A stretch of 64,000 bases of DNA from positions 128,060-192,059 of the forward strand of contig MNCI01014507.1 of NCBI GenBank assembly GCA_015680685.1, read 5' to 3'. The notes beneath the pieces were generated by a model. That model saw only the letters and a program-made list of their open reading frames with translations, made no database searches and was not told the origin of the DNA. Shown in pieces: positions 35,601 through 46,669 of this stretch. The DNA comes from Gnetum montanum (lineage: Eukaryota > Streptophyta > Gnetopsida > Gnetales > Gnetaceae). Made by a program: the position numbers and the translations under genes. Numbering within the stretch: the stretch's first letter is position 1; each line of letters opens with the position of its first letter.

Positions 35601-37139
35601 CAGTTTAGCATGCATGGCTTAACATCCACAATTTTACAGATAAGGGAGCATAAATACTTCCGATCCTCCATCAACTACCCACATCTCAGTGGGCTTGGCA
35701 AGGTGGGACATTACAGTTCTAGAATGGAGTTCACGTTGTCAAGAAAATACCTTTGGAACATTGGTAGCATCATCATCCTTGGCAATTTGTTAATCCTCCA
35801 AAAATGCCCTTGGGCATTTTTCTAACCTTTCAGAGCTACCATCACCATCACTAGTAGTACCACCCCAGGCTGTGTCAATAGCATCATTAGCCTTGGGTGT
35901 TTCATCAGTGGTTGGGGCTCTCACCATCAGCACCATCCATTGGAGTCCTAGCAATATTTTGGCCTAGCCATAGCACTACCATCCTTCAACCCCCACCATT
36001 ACCTAGGCTTGGAAGTGCATCCAACACCATGGCTCCTTGTCATCCTATTGGATTTCTAAGCTCCTATCCTTGGTGTGAACTCTCAAGCACCTACATTGTT
36101 GTTACCATCAGCCACCTCATTAGCCTATCTTGGGTGCTTGCTTTCAATGTGGCTACTAGAACTTTTGTAGACTTCTAACTTCAGCATCTACACTAACCTT
36201 CCTGCTTTCGCACTGCAAGCTCTTACAACTAGTCTAACACTCATGGCACTTGTAGTGCCCTCGCAACTAGTAGTTTGCTTTTATCTCTCATGTTGTGTGG
36301 TTGTTCTCTTATTTCCTCTATGTGTTTCTAGGATGAAGCCCTGGAGGTGGTTATTCAAAGGCACAGTTCTTCACAATGACAAGGCACCACATTGCTTCAA
36401 TGTGCTTGCTTGGACTTGTCAAGCCAATTGAGAGGGTACATCCTTATTACCTTGCTATAGCCCACTCTCATTTTCCCCTTTACCTTGTACTTTTTCTGAC
36501 TTCCCTATAAGCTTATTTAATGCATATGGCACCCTTCTTTCAGTCGAGTATAGAACCCATGATGGATGTAATGCAACTTGTCCCATGGGGAGCCTCTGTG
36601 GGCTAGTCAAAACCCAAGTAGATGTACCGTAACTCATTCCAAGGAGAAAACACCTATCCTACGGATGCAATGCAGTTACCTCTAAGCAAAGTTTGTCAAG
36701 TGGCATGTATTCCACTCAATGAGGAACATGTTGTAGTTAGCATTTAGCAAAGAAAAAAGCAAAAATACAAAAATACAAAAAAAAGAAGCAAAAGTGGTGC
36801 AACACATGTCCCCAAGAAAAATCTAGCAAAGTTGCAATTTTACAACTAATTCAACCTAAATTTACAACGGCCTTCTCATAAGCACTCTAATGAGAGGCCA
36901 ACATGTCAAGGGTAAGCCACTTTGGTGCCATGGGCAATGGCTCTCTCACAAGCACTGTGATGAGAGTCCATCATTTGGTGACAAGCCAGCCTAGTGCCAT
37001 GATAATAGTCAGTTGTGCTAACTCTACATATTGTAGCATGATACATTGTTTGCATCTAATTCCTCCCTTGCTATCCCCAAGAAAATTCCCTACATTCATT
37101 ACCTTGAGCAGCTTGAGCACCTTGTACACTGGAGCATAG
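35601..37139 (+). other. B-outer 3' region
   Basis: Matches B-inner 24746-26200. No conserved frame. The polypurine tract and LTR start are missing or unrecognisable, so the boundary with the LTR is uncertain. Confidence 0.55.
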
Positions 37140-37773
37140 CAATATCTTGGGAACACCTCTACATCCCACTTAGCATCACAATGCATCACAAGCTTGTAGG
37201 ACACCACGATAGCCAACCTAGGAGGCACAGACCTTACAGTGGATGTTAGTCTTCACCCTAGGATACCCCAAAGACTTTGGTTACACTGCTACTGCACCTG
37301 TCTATACCATTGTGTACCTCTGCAAAGCTCATTTGTAATTGCTATGCTCCCCATTCGAGGTGGTATAATGCTTTGTTTCTTCCAAACTCCTTCGCATTTT
37401 AAGCATTTTCCCCATTGCATTTTAAGCATTTTCTTTAATGTTGAACACTGCATTCACACTTTTTCATTATTTTACATGATTTTTGCACACTTGCGCCATT
37501 GTTCTCATGTTGTGAGACCCTACTACGCTTAGGCCTAGTTGGCCTCAATACTGCTGAGAACATCATCAATACTCACATTTTAGCTAACCATGCCACCCCT
37601 CAGTTTCACCCATTACGCTAGTTGCAATTAGCAAGGTCCCTATTCAATTGACAAGACTGTCTAGGGAACTCCACCTTTCTTTCTTAGCAAAGGCCCTCAT
37701 GTGGAGGTGGGGTCAAGGCTATATGCTTGTGAACCCCTCGACATTCCAATCGCTGATGTTTTCGGTCACTACA
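37140..37773 (+). repeat. B-outer 3' LTR, 5'-shortened
   Basis: Matches the 3' part of both B-inner LTRs (GCTATGCTCCCCATTCGAGG, then the end TTTTCGGTCACTACA). The palindrome-rich U3 and the TATA box are absent. Confidence 0.75.
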
Positions 37774-38430
37774 CTTACTACATGATCTTATTTAATTAAA
37801 ATCTAAATACATAATTTATTATTTAACTACATAGATCTATATATATAATGGCATCATACCATGTCTCCTAGATGGCTAAGGCTTCTCAAGTGAAGATGGG
37901 CACACTTCATCCCATTATTCATGGGATAGCCATGGATCATCACACTTGAGGGATAGGGCTTATGGGAAGGAAAATGGAGTTTTCCAAGGTCACCTAGTGA
38001 TTATGGCTAGCCATTTTCCAACATCACATATCCTACACTCATTTGATCATGATGATTATGTGATAAGTTAGCATAAATCCCATCCTCCATAATCTAACAT
38101 AACTAATAAGACTAAAAATTTGAAATTGATTGGGAAGAATCATAGCATTATTGAAATATACCATATAAAGGAGATAGTAATAAGAAATATTATATATAGC
38201 ATTATGCTTACATTATTTTCCAATGGTGTTATGATGATCCAATGCCTAGTAACTCAAATGAACATAATGACTATTAAAATCATATGAAAAGAAAAAATCA
38301 AATCAAAGCCATCATGGCAAGAAAGAGATGATGGAATGTAAAGAAAATATGCAAATGCAACTATATACAAATGAAATGCATGGTGAAAGGGGAGCAAACA
38401 TGTAACTAAGGGTCTACTAGGTGTCCACAT
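37774..38430. other. Unassigned AT-rich stretch
   Basis: No frame, no match to the other elements in the window. It may be the 3' end of family C or the older flank into which B-outer inserted. Confidence 0.4.
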
Positions 38431-38439
38431 GTGACACCT

Positions 38440-39500
38440 GAGTAGAAATGCTTCAAATGAAATGCATTAAAATTCCTATGTAACCTATGTCCTTGCAAAT
38501 TAGTAATTTTGTATACATTGGGGCCAACAACGTCTACAATTTGGAATGGACCAAACCACATGGAAGAAAACTTAGTTTGAGGGCTGGTCTGACCAGATGC
38601 TCTATTTCTCTTAAGGACTAGGTCACTACTTGAAATACTTTAGCTGCATATATTTTATCAAACCATTTTTTGATAATTTGTTGATGACTACACAAATTTT
38701 TAATTACTTTAACCCTTTTAAGCTCAATATTCCAAATGTCTCATGTACGTGATATTAGATACTCGTTAGCTGGTAAATAGTCCAAGAAGAATTAACATGT
38801 AGAAATTTGCAAATTAATTGGCAATATTGGTTCTTGTCTGTACACTAAATCATATGGTGTGGTCTTAATTAATTCTTTATAATGAACACTATGTACACAA
38901 ACTACTCATTTTAGTTGTTCATTTCAAGTTCATGGGGTTTGGACTATCATTTTCTTAATTTCATCTAATATGATTTTGTTGGAGAACTCAGCCAAACCAT
39001 TACCATGTGGATAATATTTGGTTACTACCTTGATAATGATGTTATGATCTCTAGCCGAATTTGTAAACTCTATGGAGATGAAGGTAGGTCCATTGTCAAC
39101 TACTAAAGCATAAGAATATCCATACCTCAAGATTATATCATTTTCTAAGAAGTGAATGACCTTACAAGATGATGCAGTTTTAGTTGCTTTTGCTTCTAAC
39201 CAATGTGTGCAATAATCAGTGGCTATTAAGATAAACTTATGTAGGATAGTAGACAAAGGATTGATCACTCCAATAAAATCTAAATCCAAATGAGAAAATG
39301 ATCAAGTTTTTATTATAGGTTGCAAAGGGGGTGAACTCTTGGGGTCATTACCCTTAAATATTTGACATTAGACACAAGTTCTAACTAGGTTGTAGGTGTC
39401 ATTGATCATAGTAGGCCAATAATAACTAGCCCTCACAATTTTATGGACTAAAGAATAGTATCCTATATGTCCTTCATTGTGGAGCTATTTTATAGTGTTG
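38440..39500 (-). pseudogene. Family C integrase
   Basis: HHCC finger LHNEGHIG ... LVRTCV-stop-C at 39480-39350, then an open stretch 39289-38930 with all three catalytic residues: LDFIGVI, VVDNGPTF and NGLAEFSNK. The C-terminal part (TTPYDLVYRQEPILPIN) reads on to about 38440 with shifts and stops. It joins element cDNA to host DNA in working relatives. Confidence 0.88.
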
Positions 39501-39719
39501 TTAGCATATTATTGGTCCAAGAATTTAAGGTATATTCCTTGGAAATTATTTCTGAATAGTTCACCACTTATTAGAGTGAATTTAGAACATTTTGATATCA
39601 AAAGCTTTCTATTATATCTAGGTAAATTTGAGGGACAATGATGGAAGGTTAAATAAAATTTGATATCACCATACTATGGATCATACAATTGATTGGAAGT
39701 AAATGAGATATCATTTTCC

Positions 39720-41205
39720 TCATCAATGGATAATATGTGAAGAGGGATTAATTCTTATCTTCAGGTGCATTGCAACTTTCTGAAGTTGAGGCTTTAGTAA
39801 TTAGCTTGGCAAGGCCAATCCCTCTAACTAACTTGGCTACCTTCCATTAAATATCATATTCTTGCAACTTCATAACACATTTAGCATTATTTTCAGTAGG
39901 ATCTTGTAATTTAGGTAAAGCAATGGTGGTTGGATCAAGGACAATGACAAAAACCTTCGCGTTTAATAGGCAGCAGTGAAATTTCTTTAAGGCTTTTATT
40001 ATAGCATATAATTTCTTCCCTATGGGTGCATATTTTAATTATGCATTCTTTAAAGGTGTAGACATGAAAGCTATGGGTCTCTCACCTTGATCGACTATGT
40101 ATTAGGTCAAGATAGCAGTGACAATAACGTCGCTAGAAAAAGCATAGACGTGGAAGTCATTTTCATACCAAAGAGAAGCTAGGATAGGGGCATCTGTAAT
40201 GGCCTTTGTTATAGCAAGGAAATCATTCTTTATTTTGTCTATCCAATGCATGTTACTATATTTCTTAAGCATTTCATTCAATGGTTTGACTAATTCAGCA
40301 TAGACAAGGATAAATCATCTAACAAAGTTAATTTCAATGAAGAATGCCCTTAGATCAGTGTTGGATAAAGGGTAAGGTACTTCTAAGATTGCATTCACCC
40401 ACTCAATATCAATAGAAATCCCTTCCTTAGTTACTATATGACATACAAATTTACCACTTTGAACTCCAAAGATGGATTTCTTTGCATTCAAGGTAATGCT
40501 GAATGGTCTACATTTTATAAAAATGTTTTTGAGGCCTCTAAGGTGTGTACCATGATCTTTGGAGAAAACAATTAAGTCATCTAGGTAGATAATAATGCAC
40601 TTTCTCATTAGCCCCTCAAAAGTTTTGTCCATAGCTCTTTAGAAGGTAGAGCTAGTATTTATGAGGCCAAAGGGAATTTTATGGAATTGAAAAGTTCCCT
40701 AGTTTGTTGTGAAAGCTGTTTTATATTGTTCTTTCTTATTTACTAAAATTTCGTTATATATTGAATACCCATCCAAAAAGGAATACATTTGTGCTCCATT
40801 CACAATTTGCAATAGCTCCTCCATAAGAGGAAGTGGATAATTTTTCTTAATGCAAGAAGTATTAAGGTTGTGAAAATCAATACATAACCTTAATTCACCA
40901 GTACATTTCCTAATGGGCACTAAGCTTGATATCCAACTAGAGTGTCTCACCAGTAAAATAATTTTGGAATCTAGGAGCTTGTCAATTTTTTCTTTCATGA
41001 GGGCTTCAATCTTATGATTTATAGGTCTGAGTTTTTGCCTGAATGGTTTTGTTTCTGGCCTAAAGGAAATTGTATGTGTCATCACTAATGGATTAAAATT
41101 TTTATGGTCCTCGTAAGTCCAAGCTAGAACATCATTAAACTCATGTAGTAATTCAACCAGGCTTTGTCTTTTATCTAAATGTAAACAAACTCCTATTTTA
41201 ACAGG
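39720..41205 (-). pseudogene. Family C reverse transcriptase and RNase H
   Basis: One frame with few stops: LAWTYEDHKNFNPL, FRQKLRPINHKIEALMKEKI, WISSLVPIRKCTGELRLCID, NYPLPLMEELL, MYSFLDGYSIYNEI, IPFGLINTSSTF, and the intact catalytic IIYLDDLIVFSKDHGTH (about 40585-40540). RNase H follows with SSDVIVTAILT, GERPIAFMSTPLKNA, KKLYAIIKALKKFH and VIVLDPTT; the first Asp of RNase H appears as Ser-Asp displaced, so its activity is doubtful. Confidence 0.88.
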
Positions 41206-42250
41206 ATATTATCTTCCTTTCTTTTGAATCAGAACTATTTTAGTCTTGGCTAACATTTGCCAATTAGTATTTTTGGACAAGTCTATGGTCTTATTATGCA
41301 AGTCATCAAATAATGCTTTCCTAATTGCTATTTTAGGAGATATTTTGTTTAAGAACACAACATCCTTTGATATATCTCCTTGATGACTAAGTTCTCCTTC
41401 AAAAAATAGAAATTTACAAACATGGTCATCACCGTCAAACACTTGAAAAGAAAACACATTATCAGGAATAGAATAGGATTTCACCTTTTCAATAATAATT
41501 TTTGAATCCCAAGCATTTTATTTGAATGGAACATCCAAAGTGGTGGCCATTTGGGCTAGCACATAAGGAACATAGTTTTCTCTCTTGGTACATGTTTGAT
41601 GGTTATGTGTTCAAACTCTTTAAAAAGTTCAAGAATGTAAGCTTCATACGCTTTCATGGTGACAAATTTATTTACAAAGTTTCCATTGAATTAGTTTACT
41701 ATTAGTTGGGAGTCACTATAGATCTTATGCTTGGATAAGTTGTAGTATTGAGCTAGCTTGATCCCATGTATAAGTGCTTGATATTTGACCATGTTGTTAG
41801 TCATAGGTTGTGTGAAATTGATGGCTTTAAGGATAGGAGCTTCGCCAGGAAGTATAAGCATTATTCCTACTCCACATTCTTTCTTGGAAGAGGCACCATC
41901 AACTCTTAGTATCCAAGTGTTTAAGTTCATGAAATCTAAAAAATTAGTCCTTTGATTAAGGTAACAATGATCATCATTGAGATTTGACTCATCTTCTAAT
42001 ATTTCATTGGTTAGAATCTTACTTACATCCTTATCATTTCCTAATGGTGGTGGGTTATCCAAAAGAAAATTTATTCCATCATGTTGGTGGTATGGCAAAG
42101 TATCTTCATTCATCTTTTCAAACTTCCTAAAAGGTTGATAATATTGGGTAGAATATGTATACGCAAAAGGGTTTATGCTTGGAGTTTTGCCCATATCATC
42201 ATTCATCAAATATTTTCCAAGTCCTAGCTCAACCACTCCAACAAAAAGGT
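41206..42250 (-). pseudogene. Family C archaeal-type RNase H and linker, upstream of RT
   Basis: Open stretch 42236-41691 begins with a linker and ends in a second RNase H: LRVDGASSKKECGVGIMLI, NNMVKYQALIHGIKLAQYY (usual Glu replaced by Lys in VKYQAL), IYSDSQLIVN, then after a stop ITIKHVPREK. A linker with FQVFDGDDHVCKFLFFEGE (41484-41209) leads to RT. Here the extra RNase H precedes RT, whereas in family B it follows RNase H. I recall plant polyproteins with this upstream order, so the order itself is not new. Confidence 0.8.
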
Positions 42251-42259
42251 TGGTATTTT

Positions 42260-42690
42260 GATTTCCTAGAGATTTACTCTATTGATTGAAAGTCGTTACC
42301 ACTTTCTTATAAAAGGGTTCTCTAGGTATAGTCATATATTTATATTTTCCTTTGATAGAGATTAATAGTTCTAAGAAATGTAACCTAAAGGAGCCCTTAA
42401 ACTTGGCTTTAAAAGTCCTAGATAAGAGCACACCATAAGTGGGCAACATGTCAACCACTAGGATATTCATGTAACATGTAAATGTAGGATATTGTTTAAG
42501 TTGCACCTTCACTCCTTTCAATGACCCCACTATAGGTATGTCAAATCCATTGAGTTACACCACACTTTTCATTTGTGACATCATTTATGCTCCTAAAGCC
42601 TTACATACCTCAAGAGGCATGACACTAACAGTTGTGCTAGAGAATCCATTAAACAATTATGAACATTCTTTCCTACAACAATTAACGTTT
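42260..42690 (-). pseudogene. Family C aspartic protease
   Basis: The minus frame has a broken active-site region (GFSSTTVSVMPLEVCKALGA near 42665-42600) and the typical second half VVDMLPTYGVLLSRTFKAKF (about 42460-42400). The DSG triad is destroyed and a TAA follows soon after. Assignment rests on the second half and the position between gag and pol. Confidence 0.72.
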
Positions 42691-42699
42691 TTAAGAAAG

Positions 42700-44305
42700 A
42701 AGGTTGCTCTTTCTTACTTGACATGAAATTGTTTGTGTTCTATACTAATAGTATGTTAGGACTTTTGGTGATGTGAACTTGCCTCTCGGGGATTGGGGCT
42801 TTTTCTTTTTTAGTTACATTCATGTGAACTATATCCCAAATCACCTCTTTCATTTCGTTAGAGTGTAGGAGATCATACATTGAAATGTTCACTTTAATTT
42901 TCTTCAAATACTCAACCAGGTCATAAGTCGTAAGTACGTCTTTATCTTCCAGTTGAGGTGTGGCTCTTTTAGGTAGATAAGGGAAGTTTGATCATTGTGG
43001 GATGTTTACTTGAGATGACCCAATTTAGTTGTTTGTATTGTTTTGACTAGAAACTCTTCTGTTTGGCAGAATATAAGGATTATTCCTGGTTTATGGCTAT
43101 GTGGTGTTCACAATGTCACTAAGTCTACAGTAACAAGTGTTATGTGGGTTGGGGTCGCTTACCATAACTTTTTCTAATGAAGAAACCTCTTTGTTTTCTG
43201 TTTCATGAGGTACATTATGGATCATAACAAGGGGTTTCCCATTTTGACTCTAGGCATTGTCACCATATAATGCCAATAATTGAGGACAAGCCCTCTTAGA
43301 ATGTTGCCTCATTTTATGAAGGTAACAATACTCATCATTGACTAATGAACTTGGCTTCTCTAGTTGTATAGGACCCTTGTTGTTGTTCTATTTTAGTGTG
43401 ATTACTTCATTTGAAAGTTTCTACAGTGAAGTTAATATTTGGGTCATCCAATTTTGAATTGTAGATTGAATTAAATTGGATGTACCATTTGGGTTTATGA
43501 TGGATTGGATTAAGGCTTTCAACTAGTCATCATTCAAACCAGTGTTGGATGGTAGAAATGAAGAAGATGTGGGGCCTTGAAAGCAACTATTTTTAGGTTG
43601 AGTCATTTGAAAGGGGAAAGGAGTTTGGAACATAGTGTTGGTTATTGGGAGATTTGGTATTGGTTGAAGGTTAGATTGCATGGAATTATTAACACTCATC
43701 ATTTCAAATTGGGTTTGGATTCTTTTCATGAAGGTAATTTGTTCTAACTCCACATCTTTAGCCATCACTCCCTATATTTTCATTATGTTGGGATTAGGTT
43801 TGATGGCATAGGAAAAGAATGGATCAATGGTGGATAAGTAAACATTGAGAATGCCATCAGGTTATGGACGCATCTCATTTGGGACATAGGCAAGTTGATG
43901 AAGGAATCTTAAGTTGTAGTCCTGAATATTTTCCCTAGGAATTTTTCTCAAGCTTGTAAAATTGCTTTATGTGATGGTAGGGCTAGTGAATTTGTCAAAC
44001 TAAAGTAAGAACTTATTTTTGAACTCTTGCCATGAGTCGATGGAGGCATTAGGGAGCTTCAACAACCATTGGGTGACTTTGCTCCTAAAAGTTGTCATGA
44101 AGACCTTGCATTCTCTATCATTTTGGACAATGTTGTGGATGCCTAGTAAAGATTTGAAACATTTTATGTGTTGGTGGGCATCACTAATAGGATTTGTGGG
44201 ATCGTAGAACAAATTTATGTTCTAGAGTGATTTTGGGATATCATGGTAGTTAGTAAAGTTGAAGGGGTTGCTCACTAAGGGAGCCAAGGGTTGCTTGGCT
44301 GCCAT
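42700..44305 (-). pseudogene. Family C gag
   Basis: From ATG at 44305-44303 (MAAKQPLAPLVSNPFNFTNY). Capsid motif: DAHQHIKCFKSLLGIHNI, VTQWLLKLPNASIDSWQEFK (44212-44000), then LRFLHQLAYVPNEMRP. A knuckle-like YCYLHKMRQHSKRACPQL lies near 43330-43275. Scattered stops; the rest is low-complexity Asn/Gln/Ser-rich linker. Confidence 0.82.
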
Positions 44306-44896
44306 GCTAGTCCAGGTTCTCCTAGGAATAGAACTTGGGAAACATGAAGCTCATGATTTCCTTAATGTAAGATGACATGTAGTTGGTTGGCTAGGGGCAA
44401 ATGAGAGTTACTCATAAAACAAAAAATTACAGAATATAAATGTTAAAATAAAGTTATAAAATTAGTAAAAAAACAAAATATTGCAATAATATTTATTTGA
44501 CAAAGAAAAAAAACTAAAATATGCTATTTTAAAAGAAAAATAAATGCATGAAATTGCAATATTTATAAAATTTTTTAAAAAAGAAAATAGTAAAATAAAA
44601 ATTTTAGAAAAATAAAATTAAAATTGAATGAGTAATAAAACCACCTTACTAAGGTTGGGACACAAGTAAGGACCATCAAAACACAAATATGAAAATAGGA
44701 CTGGGAAACAAGGGTTATAAAAAAAAGGTTTTAGTAACAATTTTCAAAAAATGGGAAGCATAAAAAAAGAAAGAAAATAAAGCATTTGAAGACAAACATT
44801 TTAAGAAAAAATTCAATAGGTTTCAAGATAGGATTGGAAAACAAAAGAGCCACAAGAAAATGGCAAGAAGAGCTGATAAATAAAAGGTGAGAGAAA
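44306..44896 (-). other. Family C leader
   Basis: AT-rich with long A/T runs (44440-44620). No frame. It separates the primer site from gag. Confidence 0.6.
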
Positions 44897-44915
44897 GGCC
44901 CTTGTTCTAGCACCA
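44897..44915 (-). promoter_or_regulatory. Family C primer-binding site
   Basis: Reads TGGTGCTAGAACAAGGGCC on minus, six bases (CCTTTT) after the LTR end at 44922. It resembles the family B primer site. Confidence 0.7.
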
Positions 44916-44921
44916 AAAAGG

Positions 44922-45906
44922 TGTTGATGCATAAAATTTAGATGCACCAACACCTAGGAAAAACAAAACTTGTTTTAGGAGACTATTGCCTAGGGTGCCT
45001 CCTGTATGGGTATGGAAACCCAAGAATAATCTCAATTGAAGAGGGCTACATGTCCTTTTGAAAATAGTAAATTAAAAAAAGTTAATTGGAATGCATTGGA
45101 ATTTAAAATAATTGATTATTTAAAATAATAGAGAACTACAAAAATTAAATTTTTCCTTGGTCCTACTATTGTTGCCGGTTCGTCATTGTCCGTAGTGCAC
45201 ACGACCAGGCAGGAAAACCCCAAAACCATCATTTTAGAGGGAGAGAGAGAAATAGTTAGAAGGAGAGAGAGAGTTTGCTATGATGCATGACCATGTGCCT
45301 CACCATCACCTACTATTGATGGTAGAAAACCTCAAGAGGCCACCTGCTACCACATGGTCACCTACAACCACCATGTGTTATGAAAGAGAGGGGATTGTCT
45401 ACCATCATTCAAAAGTGAGAGAATGCTAACTACTGTAGCCCTCCATTAAAAAGAAGGAAATTGCTACCTACTAGTTTCCTTGGCTAGCTTGATGAGAGGG
45501 AGGTTGGCCCCCATGTCTACTATGATCTGTCGCAACTACAGACACCACCTACCACTATGCCCTAGTTAGAGATTATTGTAATGAATGCCATGCACCCACT
45601 AATCATGCCATATGCTTGGCCTGTTGGAGAGAGAAACCATACGTCTTGTGCCCCATGTGCATGCGTTGCATAGTTTGCATTGCTACAAATGCATAGTAAC
45701 AATGACTGATGGTCAAAAACCTACTATGCTAGCCACCACTCCTATGACTGCACCACGCAGAGTAGAAAGAAGAGCTTGTGATCTTCCTACCATCACCAGT
45801 GCTTGCTGGAGTGCCATGCCTCGCATGCCACTATCGTTTCTACACCATGTGTGATCATTGATCATGACCATTGCCACTATGTGCTATCACATGTTGTTGA
45901 TGCACA
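44922..45906 (-). repeat. Family C 5' LTR end and unbounded LTR-like flank
   Basis: The LTR edge reads TGTTGATGCAT...ATGCACCAACA on plus, an almost perfect 11-bp inverted repeat. Beyond it are A/T-rich sequence, a GA run at 45240-45275 and CTACCACCATG-like phrases. The distal LTR end cannot be found; the LTR may continue past A2 into 52912-54059. Confidence 0.4.
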
Positions 45907-45911
45907 CCTCT
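45907..45911. repeat. TSD of A2, left copy
   Basis: CCTCT, repeated at 52907-52911. Confidence 0.88.
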
Positions 45912-46669
45912 TGATGAGTGGTGAGGTACCCCTACACTCAACCATACGAATACGAGTGTAGCACGTGCAATCCGGTCGAACTCCGCAGACTAAATGCTTA
46001 CACGCCTCATGGAACACTTAAGGTTAACCATTCGTTGTCTTCCCAGACTTACTTGTAGTTGTCACGGTGTATGGTTAAGTAAGTCTGAGGTATATGATTT
46101 TTATATCTTTTTATGTTTTTCTCCTATGCTATCGAGGTGAAGGGTTGAGAAACTAATTGCTAACTCTAACTAATGACTAAGTCTAAATTACCTAGCGTCA
46201 GCATCCATTCCCACTTACCGTGCACACCCCAAACTGATGCAACCATGGCTACCAAACACTAATCGTTGCAGGGATCACCACACGTAATGCATGTGCTTGA
46301 AGTGGTTGTACTAAGGCACTTAACTAGGAGGAAAGGGTTGAGAGAATCTAATCTAGCNNNNNNNNNNNNNNNNNNNNNNNNNNNNNNNNNNNNNNNNNNN
46401 NNNNNNNNNNNNNNNNNNNNNNNNNNNNNNNNNNNNNNNNNNNNNNNNNNNNNNNNNNNNNNNNNNNNNNNNNNNNNNNNNNNNNNNNNNNNNNNNNNNN
46501 NNNNNNNNNNNNNNNNNNNNNNNNNNNNNNNNNNNNNNNNNNNNNNNNNNNNNNNNNNNNNNNNNNNNNNNNNNNNNNNNNNNNNNNNNNNNNNNNNNNN
46601 NNNNNNNNNNNNNNNNNNNNNNNNNNNNNNNNNNNNNNNNNNTGGCCCATGCGACATCGCTTCTCATCA
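45912..46669 (-). repeat. A2 3' LTR with N gap
   Basis: TGATGAG at 45912, CTCATCA at 46663-46669. The 446 bases before the gap align without length change to 51961-52406, and the 27 after it to 52880-52906. Confidence 0.9.
46358..46642. other. 285-N assembly gap
   Basis: The partner LTR has 473 bases between the same two points (52407-52879), so the gap length looks wrong by 188 bases unless this LTR has a true deletion. Confidence 0.9.

Larger units (their letters stand above)
28135..37773 (+). mobile_element. B-outer, right part (antisense gene 5' exons, pol, 3' region, 3' LTR)
   Basis: Continues the interrupted older element, colinear with B-inner 18610-28134. It is itself broken by a family A solo LTR between second RNase H and integrase. 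It ends with a 5'-shortened LTR at 37773 (CACTACA). Confidence 0.9.
38430..45000 (-). mobile_element. Family C: Tat-like Ty3/gypsy element, 3' LTR not found
   Basis: Minus-strand order: LTR end (44922), primer site, gag, protease, archaeal-type RNase H, RT, RNase H, integrase. It is the best-preserved coding region in the window. The 5' LTR body above 44922 cannot be bounded and no 3' LTR is recognisable near 38430, so the element is probably truncated. Confidence 0.82.

Noticed and set aside
42538-42726. 62-codon plus frame in family C
   Set aside because: Antisense shadow of the protease region.
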